Notes under the pieces: generated by a model
The model's input: only the letters and a program-made list of their open reading frames with translations
The model's database searches: none
Told to the model about the DNA's origin: nothing
Made by a program: the position numbers and the translations under genes
Assembly (NCBI GenBank): GCA_038230415.1
Contig: JBBRNH010000056.1
Location: 1 to 36,761, forward strand
DNA from: JBBRNH01 sp038230415
GTDB taxonomy: Bacteria > Bacteroidota > Bacteroidia > Cytophagales > Spirosomataceae
Reading direction: 5' to 3'
DNA length: 36,761 nucleotides
Shown: in pieces, positions 23,576-31,285 of the stretch
How positions within the stretch are numbered: position 1 is the first letter of the stretch
Layout: each line of letters begins with the position of its first letter

Positions 23576-24547
23576 TCAATCCATTAATTCGGCCACCGCT
23601 TTGCCGGGCAATACATCGCCCCGCCGAACGCGGTTTTCCAGATCAATCATTCGTTCACGGATCCCGGTCTGCCCAAAAAACTGCCCGTCGAGCCGTTGGC
23701 GTAGCAACTCCCGGAACCAGTTTACCTGTTGGTTTTGCCGCCGTTGGGTGCGGTGGCCGTTTTGGGTGGTCAGTTGCTGGTGATTTTGAATCAGTTGCCA
23801 GAGTTCGGCAATACCCGCGCTGGTCATCGCCGAACAGGTCAGCACGGGTGGTTGCCAGCCGGAGCCGGTGGGCGGAAAAAGATGCAGCGCGTTTTGGTAT
23901 TCGAGTCGGGCGCGGTCGGTGGCGGGGCCGTTGTCGCCGTCGGCTTTGGTGATGGCAATGGCATCGGCGAGTTCGATAATGCCCCGTTTCATACCCTGGA
24001 GTTCGTCTCCGGCCCCGGCCAGCATAAGCAGTAAAAAAAAGTCAACCAACTCATACACAACGGTTTCGGATTGACCCACGCCAACAGTTTCGATCAGAAT
24101 AATGTCGAACCCAGCCGCTTCGCAGAGGAGCATGGTTTCGCGGGTGCGGTGACCGATGCCGCCCAGCGCATTGCCCGCCGGGGAGGGCCGGATGTAAGCG
24201 CGGGGATTTATCGAGAGGAGGTCCATCCGGGTTTTATCACCCAGTAAACTCCCGCCAGAGCGCTGACTCGTGGGGTCAACGGCAAGCACGGCTACCTGGT
24301 GGCCCTGTTCGGTCAGGTTCTGCCCAACAGTTTCGATGAAAGTACTTTTGCCCACGCCCGGCACACCCGTTATGCCAATTCGGGTGCTGCTGCCGGTGTG
24401 CGGCAATACAGCATCAAGAACAGCCTGAGCGCGGGCCTGATCGTCAGCTAATCGGCTCTCAATCAGCGTGATAGCCTGGCTCAATACGAATCGGTCTCCG
24501 GCCAGAATACCGGCAGCATAGTGATCGGGTGGGAGACGTTGGCGCAT
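23576..24547 (-). CDS. meaB: Methylmalonyl-CoA mutase-associated GTPase
   Basis: 323 aa G3E-family GTPase that loads and protects the B12 cofactor of methylmalonyl-CoA mutase. Walker A GVPGVGKST at 61-69; VLAVDPTSQRSGGSLLGDKTRM is the switch region; FDIILIETVGVGQSE is the G3 region; IAITKADGDN supplies the NKxD-equivalent (TKAD). Start ATG 24547. Slightly shorter than some homologues at the C-terminus. It is last in a minus-strand operon: folK ends 2 bp upstream. The mutase genes are not in the window. Confidence 0.95.
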   Translation of the reverse strand: MRQRLPPDHYAAGILAGDRFVLSQAITLIESRLADDQARAQAVLDAVLPHTGSSTRIGITGVPGVGKSTFIETVGQNLTEQGHQVAVLAVDPTSQRSGGSLLGDKTRMDLLSINPRAYIRPSPAGNALGGIGHRTRETMLLCEAAGFDIILIETVGVGQSETVVYELVDFFLLLMLAGAGDELQGMKRGIIELADAIAITKADGDNGPATDRARLEYQNALHLFPPTGSGWQPPVLTCSAMTSAGIAELWQLIQNHQQLTTQNGHRTQRRQNQQVNWFRELLRQRLDGQFFGQTGIRERMIDLENRVRRGDVLPGKAVAELMD

Positions 24548-24549
24548 TG

Positions 24550-25029
24550 TTAGAACAGTTGAACTATCCCCTCATCGGTACATTCGGCCAGCAACTCTGC
24601 TGATGTTTTACCGAAAATAGGATGTATAATATCGGGGGCAATTTCGGCCAGCGGAACGAGCGTAAACCGGCGCAGGTGCAAATACGGGTGGGGCAAGGTC
24701 AGCGAATCAGTGTTCAGAACCAAATCGCCGTAAAAAAGCAGATCAACATCTATCGTTCGTGCGCCCCAATGCTCGTGCCGAACGCGGCCTAACGCGGTTT
24801 CTATCGCCTGTGTTTTCGCCAAAACGACTTCGGGCTGCAAATTAGTTTCGAGATGCAGAACCTGATTCAGAAACGCGGGTTGGTTGGTCAAGCCCCACGC
24901 CGAAGTTTCGTATCGGCTTGATTGGCTGACGACTGTACCAACTTGCTGGCTAAGTTGCCGGGACGCTTCGGCCAGCGTTTGGGCGCGGTTGCCGAGGTTG
25001 GCACCGAGGAGGAGAAACAAATCAGCCAT
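24550..25029 (-). CDS. folK: 2-amino-4-hydroxy-6-hydroxymethyldihydropteridine diphosphokinase
   Basis: 159 aa HPPK of folate synthesis, transferring pyrophosphate from ATP to 6-hydroxymethyl-dihydropterin. Start ATG 25029 (MADLFLLLGANLGNRAQTL) shows the typical LGxNLG N-terminus; longer upstream frame rejected. The HPPK signature is WGARTIDVDLLFYGD with D94 and D96 for Mg; LTLPHPYLHLRRF follows. Length matches the family. It overlaps the TspO-like gene by 8 bp and precedes meaB by 2 bp, so the three are one operon. Confidence 0.95.
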   Translation of the reverse strand: MADLFLLLGANLGNRAQTLAEASRQLSQQVGTVVSQSSRYETSAWGLTNQPAFLNQVLHLETNLQPEVVLAKTQAIETALGRVRHEHWGARTIDVDLLFYGDLVLNTDSLTLPHPYLHLRRFTLVPLAEIAPDIIHPIFGKTSAELLAECTDEGIVQLF

Positions 25030-25783
25030 TGACCACCTTGCGCTGACTGACCAACGCAATCCCGGCCAAAACCACCGCCCCAATCGCCCCGGCAATGGCA
25101 ATAGTTGGCACCAGCGGAACGGATTTTGTCTGCACCGAAATGGCGTAATAAGCCCAGGTAAAGACCAGGATATAGGCGATATTTCGGTAACGGTTGAAGA
25201 CAGACGCACCAATACCAAACGCGACTGTCAGAATCACAACTGCCCAGGTTTGTTCGCCCAGGGTAAACGCATTGAAGCCGTTGGCCTTCAAAAACAAGGC
25301 AATGCACACCGTTGTTGCCACCGTGAGCCAGCCGAAATAAATCGAAAACGGAACCCGCGCCAGCCACGTTTCCACCGGCGAAACCCGAACCCGGTTGATG
25401 CCCAGCGCGTCCGCAATTTTGTAGAGCGTGAGCAAGTCGGCAATAATCACGAGCGTGGCGAAAGCCAGCCATTCCTGCCCGAAGATTACCGTCCAGAATC
25501 CGTTGAAAATCATGTTGGCGATTACCCAGGGAGCAGCCGCCGAAAAACGCGCATTACTGCGCTGGGCGGGCATGACCTGATAGATGGCGTAGGCCAGAAC
25601 GCCGATAAAAATGATGCCCCAAATGGCAAACGCATAACCCGCCGGCGTGATGAGCGTTTGGTACTTGTGCGACATCGTACCGTTGTCCTGCCCGCCAAAA
25701 ACGCTGGCCGGAACGCTGTTCAGGGTAATCATCAGCACGGTGCTTGCCAGCACGAGCCAGCGGAGAACGGGAAAGTTTTTCAT
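25022..25783 (-). CDS. TspO/tryptophan-rich sensory-protein-like membrane protein
   Basis: 253 aa integral membrane protein with about 7-8 hydrophobic segments. Start ATG 25783 (MKNFPVLRWLVLASTVLMITL); the ATG at 25822 is less likely. LITPAGYAFAIWGIIFIGVLAYAIYQ and ANMIFNGFWTVIFGQEWLAFA resemble the long bacterial relatives of TspO/MBR annotated as tryptophan-rich sensory proteins, but the length exceeds classical TspO (about 160 aa) and Trp content is modest. Ligand and role are unknown. First gene of the operon with folK (8-bp overlap) and meaB. Confidence 0.7.
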   Translation of the reverse strand: MKNFPVLRWLVLASTVLMITLNSVPASVFGGQDNGTMSHKYQTLITPAGYAFAIWGIIFIGVLAYAIYQVMPAQRSNARFSAAAPWVIANMIFNGFWTVIFGQEWLAFATLVIIADLLTLYKIADALGINRVRVSPVETWLARVPFSIYFGWLTVATTVCIALFLKANGFNAFTLGEQTWAVVILTVAFGIGASVFNRYRNIAYILVFTWAYYAISVQTKSVPLVPTIAIAGAIGAVVLAGIALVSQRKVVNG

Positions 25784-25851
25784 AAAATAAAAGTGGACCA
25801 ATTCCTGAAAGAACCAACCCACCTTACGTTTGTTTGACTTGCCGATTCTGG

Positions 25852-27876
25852 TCAGTACCCCAGAATCTTGAACTCGGTTCGGCGGTTGCGTTGATGCTCT
25901 TCCTCGGTTACGGCTGCTTTCACGATCAGTTGCGTTTCGCCGTATCCCCGCGCTACGAGCCGGGTTTGGTCAATGCCCTTTGAAACCACGTAATCTACCG
26001 CTGACCGCGCCCGGTTTTGCGACAGTTTCTGATTATAGGTGTCCGTGTCTCGGGCATCGGTGTGCGAACTTAACTCAATCCGTAACGTCGGGTTATCCTG
26101 TAAAATGGTCACGAGTTTATCGAGTTCGGTAGCCGCGTCGGGCCGGATGTTGAACTTGTTGAGGTCGTAGTAGATGTTATCCAGCACGAATTTCCGGCCT
26201 ACTTCCTCCCGGTCGAGCAGAATGGCGACGCTAAATGTGGTGTCGGTCTCGGCTTTTTTCAGGAAAATTTCGGGAATACTCCGGCCCTGCATCGTGAAGG
26301 GTTCGCGCTTGGTGAGGTAGCCGGGGCGTTGCACCAGAATCGTGTATTCTTTGCCGGGTTGCAGCGGGTATTTGCCAAACGCTCCGGGTTGGCCGGTTGT
26401 CACTTCGGCAACGGGCTGTTCGGTAGTGCCTTCGTAGATTTTCACACTCGCCGAATCGAGCAAAACGGGCGTGGCCTCGTTGGCGGCAACGGTTCCGGCA
26501 ATGAAATACCGCACCGTTTTTGGGCTACCGGGCGTAGTTGGGTCGCCCGGTTTTTTGGGGTCACGCCTGGCAATCGTGGTCGAATCGGTAGGTTGGCGGT
26601 TATCGTCGAAAAAGTAAATATCATCGTCGCCTTTGCCCCCGGCCCGGTTCGAGGCCATAAAGCCTTTGCCGGGTTCGATAAACATCAGCCCGAAATCATC
26701 GCCGGGTGAGTTAATGGGTTGGCCGAGGTTCTCGACCCGAATCACCCCTGCCGAGCGCGTTGCCACAAATACGTCTAATTTACCCAAGCCAGGATGCCCG
26801 TCTGACGCAAAATACAATTTGGCATCGGGCGCAACATACGGGAACATCTCATCGCCGGGCGTGTTAATGTCGCGGCCCATATTCACCGGGCGGCTAAACC
26901 GGCCCGATGCGTCAATGTTGGTGCGGTAGAGGTCAATGCCGCCCGCACCCCCGGCCCGGTTCGAGGCAAAATAAAGCGTCCGGCCATCGGCAGAAAACGC
27001 CGGTGAGCCATCCCAGGCCGTTGAATCGCTGATAGGCAGGCGGATTGGCTCGCCAAAACTGCCTTTCTCGTCGGCGCGGCTGAGGTACAAATCCACGTCT
27101 AAACCGCCCTTGCGTTTGCCGTTGTTGCCCCGCGCAAACACCATTGCTTTGCCGTCTTTGGAGAAGGCGGGCGTTCCCTCATTGACGTTTCCCGAAAAAA
27201 CCGACGCGCTGAACAGTTCGGGACTATTGCCGGTCTCGTCGGGCTTCTGGTTGAGTTTGGTTTTATACAGCCCCAACATTCCCTGTCCGTTATTTTTATA
27301 GACGATTTCTTTGCGCGAGGCCGTAAAAATCAGGTCTTCGCCCCGCACTACCGGCGCAAACTCGGCACCGGGCGTATTGAGTGCCACGTTTTTGAGTTGG
27401 TAGGCCCCCTGCTTTTGGGCAATTACGTCAATGGCTTTCAGGGTTTCGATCTCCCGCAAAGCGCGTTCGGTGTTTACTTTGCTGGCCGGTCGGCTGTCGG
27501 CATATTGTTGTAGTTGGGCGAGCGCGTCCGCGTATTTACCTTGTGCTTTCAGGGCGTAGGCATAGTTGAGCCGCACATCGGCATCGGTAATGCCCGACGC
27601 GGTGGTACCGGCTTCGAGGGCTTTCTGGTAAAACGGTGCGGCTTCGGCAATGCGATTGGAGAGCCGGTACGATTCTGCCATGTAGTAGTTCAACCGGGCT
27701 GCGTCAATGGCCGGTTTATCGGCTACTTTCTGAAACTGCGTCAGAGCCGGGTTGTATTCGCCCGCATCGAAATGCCGGATGCCTTTTTTGTAGGTCATCA
27801 TGGGCGAGTTGCAGCCCGTCAGCACGAGCATCAACCCAAACACAAGGTAAAAAAGTGGAAATTTATTGATTTTCAT
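25852..27876 (-). CDS. OmpA-family lipoprotein with TPR and WD40-like repeats (PorE-like)
   Basis: 674 aa periplasmic lipoprotein. Start ATG 27876; signal MKINKFPLFYLVFGLMLVLTGC with lipobox LTGC, Cys22. TPR-like helices cover about 30-170 (KGIRHFDAGEYNPALTQFQK, AEAAPFYQKALEAG). WD40/PD40-type repeats cover about 190-430 (PAFSKDGKAMVFARG, PAFSADGRTLYFASNRAGG). A carboxypeptidase-regulatory-like domain spans about 455-535. The OmpA peptidoglycan-binding domain covers about 560-674 (IELSSHTDARDTDTYNQKLS, NRARSAVDYV). This order matches PorE of the Porphyromonas type IX secretion system, but many paralogues share it, so the role is suggested only. Confidence 0.88.
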   Translation of the reverse strand: MKINKFPLFYLVFGLMLVLTGCNSPMMTYKKGIRHFDAGEYNPALTQFQKVADKPAIDAARLNYYMAESYRLSNRIAEAAPFYQKALEAGTTASGITDADVRLNYAYALKAQGKYADALAQLQQYADSRPASKVNTERALREIETLKAIDVIAQKQGAYQLKNVALNTPGAEFAPVVRGEDLIFTASRKEIVYKNNGQGMLGLYKTKLNQKPDETGNSPELFSASVFSGNVNEGTPAFSKDGKAMVFARGNNGKRKGGLDVDLYLSRADEKGSFGEPIRLPISDSTAWDGSPAFSADGRTLYFASNRAGGAGGIDLYRTNIDASGRFSRPVNMGRDINTPGDEMFPYVAPDAKLYFASDGHPGLGKLDVFVATRSAGVIRVENLGQPINSPGDDFGLMFIEPGKGFMASNRAGGKGDDDIYFFDDNRQPTDSTTIARRDPKKPGDPTTPGSPKTVRYFIAGTVAANEATPVLLDSASVKIYEGTTEQPVAEVTTGQPGAFGKYPLQPGKEYTILVQRPGYLTKREPFTMQGRSIPEIFLKKAETDTTFSVAILLDREEVGRKFVLDNIYYDLNKFNIRPDAATELDKLVTILQDNPTLRIELSSHTDARDTDTYNQKLSQNRARSAVDYVVSKGIDQTRLVARGYGETQLIVKAAVTEEEHQRNRRTEFKILGY

Positions 27877-27930
27877 GGGAGTAACTTTGCTTATTCTCAA
27901 CGCTGTAAAGCCGCTTTTATTGACCCTCGT

Positions 27931-28482
27931 TCAGAGCTGATCCCAGAACTCGGCCACGTAATCCAGCGCGTCATCAACAGTCTCAACCACTTTTAAAATG
28001 GCCCGGTTCTCAGCCCGGAGGTAGCCATCGGCCACGCAACGGTCGAGTTGTTGCAGCATCAGGTCGTAGTAGCCGCTTACATTCACCAGCACCACCGGGC
28101 CGCTGTAGAGTTTAAGTTGCCGCCAGGCCAGAATCTCGAACAGTTCATCGAATGTGCCGTAGCCGCCGGGCAGCGTAATCACACCCTTTGCCAGGGTCAC
28201 CATCCTGAACTTCCGTTCGTGCATGGTTTCCACAAACTCCATTTCGGTAAGCGACGTATGCGCTACCTCCAGCGCGGCCAGAAAATTGGGGATGATGCCC
28301 GTTACCTGCCCGCCGTTGGTCAGCACGGCATCGGCAACGGTTCCCATCAGGCCATAACCACCACCGCCGTAGATGAGCCGGATGTTGCGGGCAGCCATTT
28401 TCTGACCGAGTTCTGCCGCGATTTCTTTGTAACGCGGATTGGTGCCGGGGCTTGACCCGCAATAAACAACAAGACTTTGCAT
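27931..28482 (-). CDS. LOG-family protein (cytokinin riboside 5'-monophosphate phosphoribohydrolase-like)
   Basis: 183 aa Rossmann-fold nucleotide hydrolase. Start ATG 28482 (MQSLVVYCGSSPGTNPRYKE); longer forms rejected. LIYGGGGYGLMGTVADA and LPGGYGTFDELFEILAW (PGGxGTxxE, P105-E113) are the LOG signature. LOG enzymes split AMP-type nucleotides into base and ribose 5-phosphate; in bacteria without plant hosts the physiological substrate is often unclear. Separate from the PorE-like gene by 54 bp. Confidence 0.93.
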   Translation of the reverse strand: MQSLVVYCGSSPGTNPRYKEIAAELGQKMAARNIRLIYGGGGYGLMGTVADAVLTNGGQVTGIIPNFLAALEVAHTSLTEMEFVETMHERKFRMVTLAKGVITLPGGYGTFDELFEILAWRQLKLYSGPVVLVNVSGYYDLMLQQLDRCVADGYLRAENRAILKVVETVDDALDYVAEFWDQL

Positions 28483-28579
28483 AATAAAAGGTTTTGGTAG
28501 TCTTCGGAAAGTAATGATCGCTCGTGAAAAAACCGCAGGGGGACGGTCGTTTTGGGTCGCCAAACTTAAACTGCCTGTC

Positions 28580-28727
28580 ATGTTTTACCAACTCAACTGC
28601 CCAACCTGCGGTGGCACAAACTTACGGGGCCGCCCGTACGGTCAAGAATGGAAAGACCTATTATGGCAAAACACGCATGAAGTGCAAAACCTGTGGCCGT
28701 CAGTTCGTCACCGTCCGCACATACTAA
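28580..28727 (+). pseudogene. IS1-type InsA zinc-ribbon remnant with a frameshift
   Basis: About 49 codons. ATG 28580 begins MFYQLNCPTCGGTNLR in one frame, then the similarity continues one frame later as TVKNGKTYYGKTRMKCKTCG, followed by RQFVTVRTY and a stop at 28727. Together these give the two Cx2C pairs and the KNGKTYYGK..CKxCGRQFV motif of IS1-family InsA. The shift lies at a GGGG run near 28627-28630. No InsB/DDE part or terminal inverted repeats are visible, so it is a fragment. Confidence 0.7.
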
Positions 28728-28731
28728 ACTC

Positions 28732-29352
28732 TTATCGGATGAATGCAAACGAGGAATCGAACTGTGGGGGATTTAAGTGCGGTTGGTGCGATGGGCTTGG
28801 TTGAAAATCGCAGGTAAAATAGAGCAGCCTCGCTTTGGTTTGGGGCAAGAAGGTGGTATCTCCCCGAAAAGAAAGAGATGTTCGGGGAACACAGCTCAGG
28901 AGTACGCCATAGATGGGGCCGCCGGTAACGATTAAACCAATGCTTACCACCCGAAAGGCATTGTTTATGGCTCCAGAGAGTGATTTGGAACGATCAACGG
29001 GCAGGGCAAGTGCAGCCAACCCACCCCCGGCAGCCCCAATACCAAGACCAATAAGCGCACCTCGTGCCGCATGACTTTTTCGCCGGATGGTTAGCTTACG
29101 AATCATGGAGAGCGAAATAGGTAAAACGTCAGCTTGCTTCGCCCGCAGTGACACAATAGCATGACGATTGTTTGGCACGTAGAAAATTGTTGAGTCATCA
29201 ACATCGCAGAGTATGCCATCAATGCGCTCGCGATCAACGGTTTGCATAATAACCCGAAACAACGGTTTGCCTTGCGCCCAACTGTTGCCACCACTCAGCA
29301 CAAACACCCCAATTATGAGCAGCAACCAGGTCGAGACACTATTTTGGGGCAT
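28732..29352 (-). CDS. Uncharacterised exported or membrane protein
   Basis: 206 aa, unknown function. Start ATG 29352 (MPQNSVSTWLLLIIGVFVLSGGNSWAQG) gives a signal peptide and overlaps the nuoA end by 14 bp; ATG 29385 is possible. After the signal comes a beta-rich stretch (PLFRVIMQTVDRERIDGILC, STIFYVPNNRHAIVS, LSMIRKLTIRRKS), then glycine-rich hydrophobic helices (GALIGLGIGAAGGGLAALAL, VSIGLIVTGGPIYGVLLSC). It resembles small Bacteroidota envelope proteins with a Gly-zipper segment; no named family. It is downstream in the nuoA transcript. Confidence 0.65.
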   Translation of the reverse strand: MPQNSVSTWLLLIIGVFVLSGGNSWAQGKPLFRVIMQTVDRERIDGILCDVDDSTIFYVPNNRHAIVSLRAKQADVLPISLSMIRKLTIRRKSHAARGALIGLGIGAAGGGLAALALPVDRSKSLSGAINNAFRVVSIGLIVTGGPIYGVLLSCVPRTSLSFRGDTTFLPQTKARLLYFTCDFQPSPSHQPHLNPPQFDSSFAFIR

Positions 29353-29842
29353 TCTGATTGGCAACGGCAGTAGCGGGGCGTTCATAGCGGTGGTTTATTT
29401 GTTGATACAAACTGTCCGGCACTTTCGTCTCCATAGTCGGGATGATGGGTTGCGGTTTCACCCAGTCTAAGTAGCCTTTGGCCCAGGCGTAGGCCAGCCC
29501 GATGCCGAGAATCACGACAAACAGCGCGGCTTCGGCCAGGGCAAACCAGCCCCACAGCCCGCCCGTGTCGGCAATAAGCGTGGCCCGGCCAAAAACCGTT
29601 GCCCACGGAAAAAGAAACACCAACTCCACATCGAACAGCACAAACACCAACGCCACCACGTAATAGCGGGCGTTAAACTGCACATTGGCGTTGCCCACCG
29701 GCTCCTCGCCCGATTCGTAGGTGCTGAGTTTCTCTTCGTTGGGTCGGCTGGGCCGGAGCAGTTTTGCCACAAACAGCACCCCGGCAATGAGCGCGAAGGC
29801 CGACAGAATGAACAACAGTAGGATGCCGAAATCAGAAATCAT
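29339..29842 (-). CDS. nuoA: NADH-quinone oxidoreductase subunit A
   Basis: 167 aa membrane subunit of respiratory complex I. Three membrane helices (about 5-28, 62-85, 98-122). The family signature is ARYYVVALVFVLFDVELVFL with FPWATVF; YESGEEPVG is the conserved loop. The C-terminus is ~40 residues longer than typical NuoA (about 120-130 aa) and hydrophilic. The start overlaps the preceding beta-barrel gene by 4 bp (ATGA). No other nuo gene is adjacent: the downstream gene is an unknown rather than nuoB. Confidence 0.93.
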   Translation of the reverse strand: MISDFGILLLFILSAFALIAGVLFVAKLLRPSRPNEEKLSTYESGEEPVGNANVQFNARYYVVALVFVLFDVELVFLFPWATVFGRATLIADTGGLWGWFALAEAALFVVILGIGLAYAWAKGYLDWVKPQPIIPTMETKVPDSLYQQINHRYERPATAVANQNAPK

Positions 29843-30450
29843 TTTTTCGGTTTGTAGAGATTATACACAATCGAGACCTGCAACTCGCGGTTGCGGAAAT
29901 CGGTGCCGGGAACGTTGGTAACGTTGTTGAACCCATAAATATACCGGACGTGCAGGCTGTATTGGGCCAGTAAATCCAGAAAATCATAGTGTACGCCAAT
30001 CACCGCGCCAATGTCGGAGCGGGTTCCCGGCCCGCCCGACGAGGGGTCGTTGAGGGCGTAGCTGAAGGCTGGCCCGGCCTGAATCGTTAGTCCTTCGGTG
30101 GGGATATAGCCGAACAAAACCGGCACGGTGATGTAATTGAAGTTGTTTTTGACGGTCTCACGGCCCGCCGTTCGCACAATTTGGTACGAACCACCTTTGA
30201 GGTTAAACAACAGTTCGGGCTGAAAAACCAATCGCTTGTACCGCAGCCGGTACATGAGGCCGAGGTTGAAATCAATTTTATTTTTGGGAATCGTGACCTC
30301 GCTGCCGCCCGAAATAGCAACGCGGGTGATGGCCGCACCGGCTTTCAGGCCAAAATGCCCCGGAAACCCCGACGATTCGAGGGTTTGGGCCGAGAGATTG
30401 GCCGAACAACCAACGGCGAGCAGTAATAAGCAGGAATTTCGTAAAGACAT
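29839..30450 (-). CDS. PorT-like outer-membrane beta-barrel protein upstream of nuoA
   Basis: 203 aa. Signal peptide MSLRNSCLLLLAVGCSANLSA, then QTLESS. FGLKAGAAITRVA, FNLGLMYRLRYKRLVFQPELLF, VKNNFNYITVPVLFGYIP and LTIQAGPAFSYAL follow the OMP_b-brl_2 pattern of short 8-strand barrels. Translationally coupled to nuoA (4-bp overlap), which is an unexpected partner for a barrel; the pairing may only reflect operon packing. Confidence 0.82.
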   Translation of the reverse strand: MSLRNSCLLLLAVGCSANLSAQTLESSGFPGHFGLKAGAAITRVAISGGSEVTIPKNKIDFNLGLMYRLRYKRLVFQPELLFNLKGGSYQIVRTAGRETVKNNFNYITVPVLFGYIPTEGLTIQAGPAFSYALNDPSSGGPGTRSDIGAVIGVHYDFLDLLAQYSLHVRYIYGFNNVTNVPGTDFRNRELQVSIVYNLYKPKK

Positions 30451-30583
30451 AAGTCAGGAGAACCGAATAGTGATAGCCCGGTAATGCGTGTTGAACGACA
30501 AAAATCGGGAAAAAGTCGGCCAATTCGTAAGTCGGTCAGCTAACAGGCCCAAAACCAGCCCGGATTTATGACTTTTTAAGGCT

Positions 30584-31129
30584 TTAATTCAGTCGCGGGT
30601 CAATGGGGTAGTTGGCAAACTCTTTGAACTTGCCGCCCATTTGTTTCAGCACACTGCGCCAGAAACTGTCGGCGGGCGTATCAAACACAAACGCGGCATC
30701 GGTGCGGGTTACAATCCAGGTTTTCTGCTTGAGTTCGGTGGCTAACTGACCCGCGTCCCAACCCGAATACCCAATAAAAAACCGGGCGTTTTTCTCGTTG
30801 AGGGTGCCAACGTTCACGGCGCGTTTGACCTGCTCAAAATTGCCGCTCCAATACAGGCCGTCCATCACCCGCACCGAGCCATCAACCAAATCGGGGCGAC
30901 TGTGGATAAAATGGAGCGTATTTTGCTGCACCGGCCCGCCCACCAACAGCGGAAAATCGGGGTAAACGTCGTCTAAAACGTCACTCAGCGTAACGGCACT
31001 GCTTTGGTTAAGTACCAGACCGAATGTGCCTTCGTGGTTGTGTTCGCACACCAGCACCACGCTGCGTTCAAAGTTGGAGTCGCCTAAGAATGGCTCGGCA
31101 ATCAGCAGACTTCCGTTGGTTATCGTCAT
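30584..31129 (-). CDS. YqgE/AlgH family protein
   Basis: 181 aa. MTITNGSLLIAEPFLGDSNF, with RSVVLVCEHNHEGTFGLVLN, is the family N-terminus; LLVGGPVQQNTLHFIH and ARFFIGYSGWDAGQLATEL complete the signature. The family is conserved and structurally known, but its biochemical function is unsettled. A consensus -7 box lies 23 bp upstream. Stop at 30584, with 133 bp to the barrel gene on the same strand. Confidence 0.95.
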   Translation of the reverse strand: MTITNGSLLIAEPFLGDSNFERSVVLVCEHNHEGTFGLVLNQSSAVTLSDVLDDVYPDFPLLVGGPVQQNTLHFIHSRPDLVDGSVRVMDGLYWSGNFEQVKRAVNVGTLNEKNARFFIGYSGWDAGQLATELKQKTWIVTRTDAAFVFDTPADSFWRSVLKQMGGKFKEFANYPIDPRLN

Positions 31130-31152
31130 CAGGATTTGTTCGTCAGGGTGTG

Positions 31153-31160
31153 CAAAAATA
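31153..31160 (-). promoter_or_regulatory. -7 box TATTTTTG for the YqgE gene
   Basis: Exact TAnnTTTG on the minus strand, 23 bp before the start codon at 31129. The -33 region is weak (GTTTC about 19 bp upstream). Confidence 0.55.
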
Positions 31161-31285
31161 GCCCGTTCACGGCAGAAACGAATACATTAGCCAACGCGCT
31201 ATTGGCCGGAATACTACCACTACGCAATAATGCCGGTTTCGGTTGCCTGAAAGTAGAAAACAGAAATCTGTCGGTTTTGCGCGTA

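Noticed and set aside
27882..27889. TAACTTTG on the plus strand, a perfect -7 box
   Set aside because: No plus-strand gene lies downstream; the flanking genes are both on the minus strand. Probably chance.
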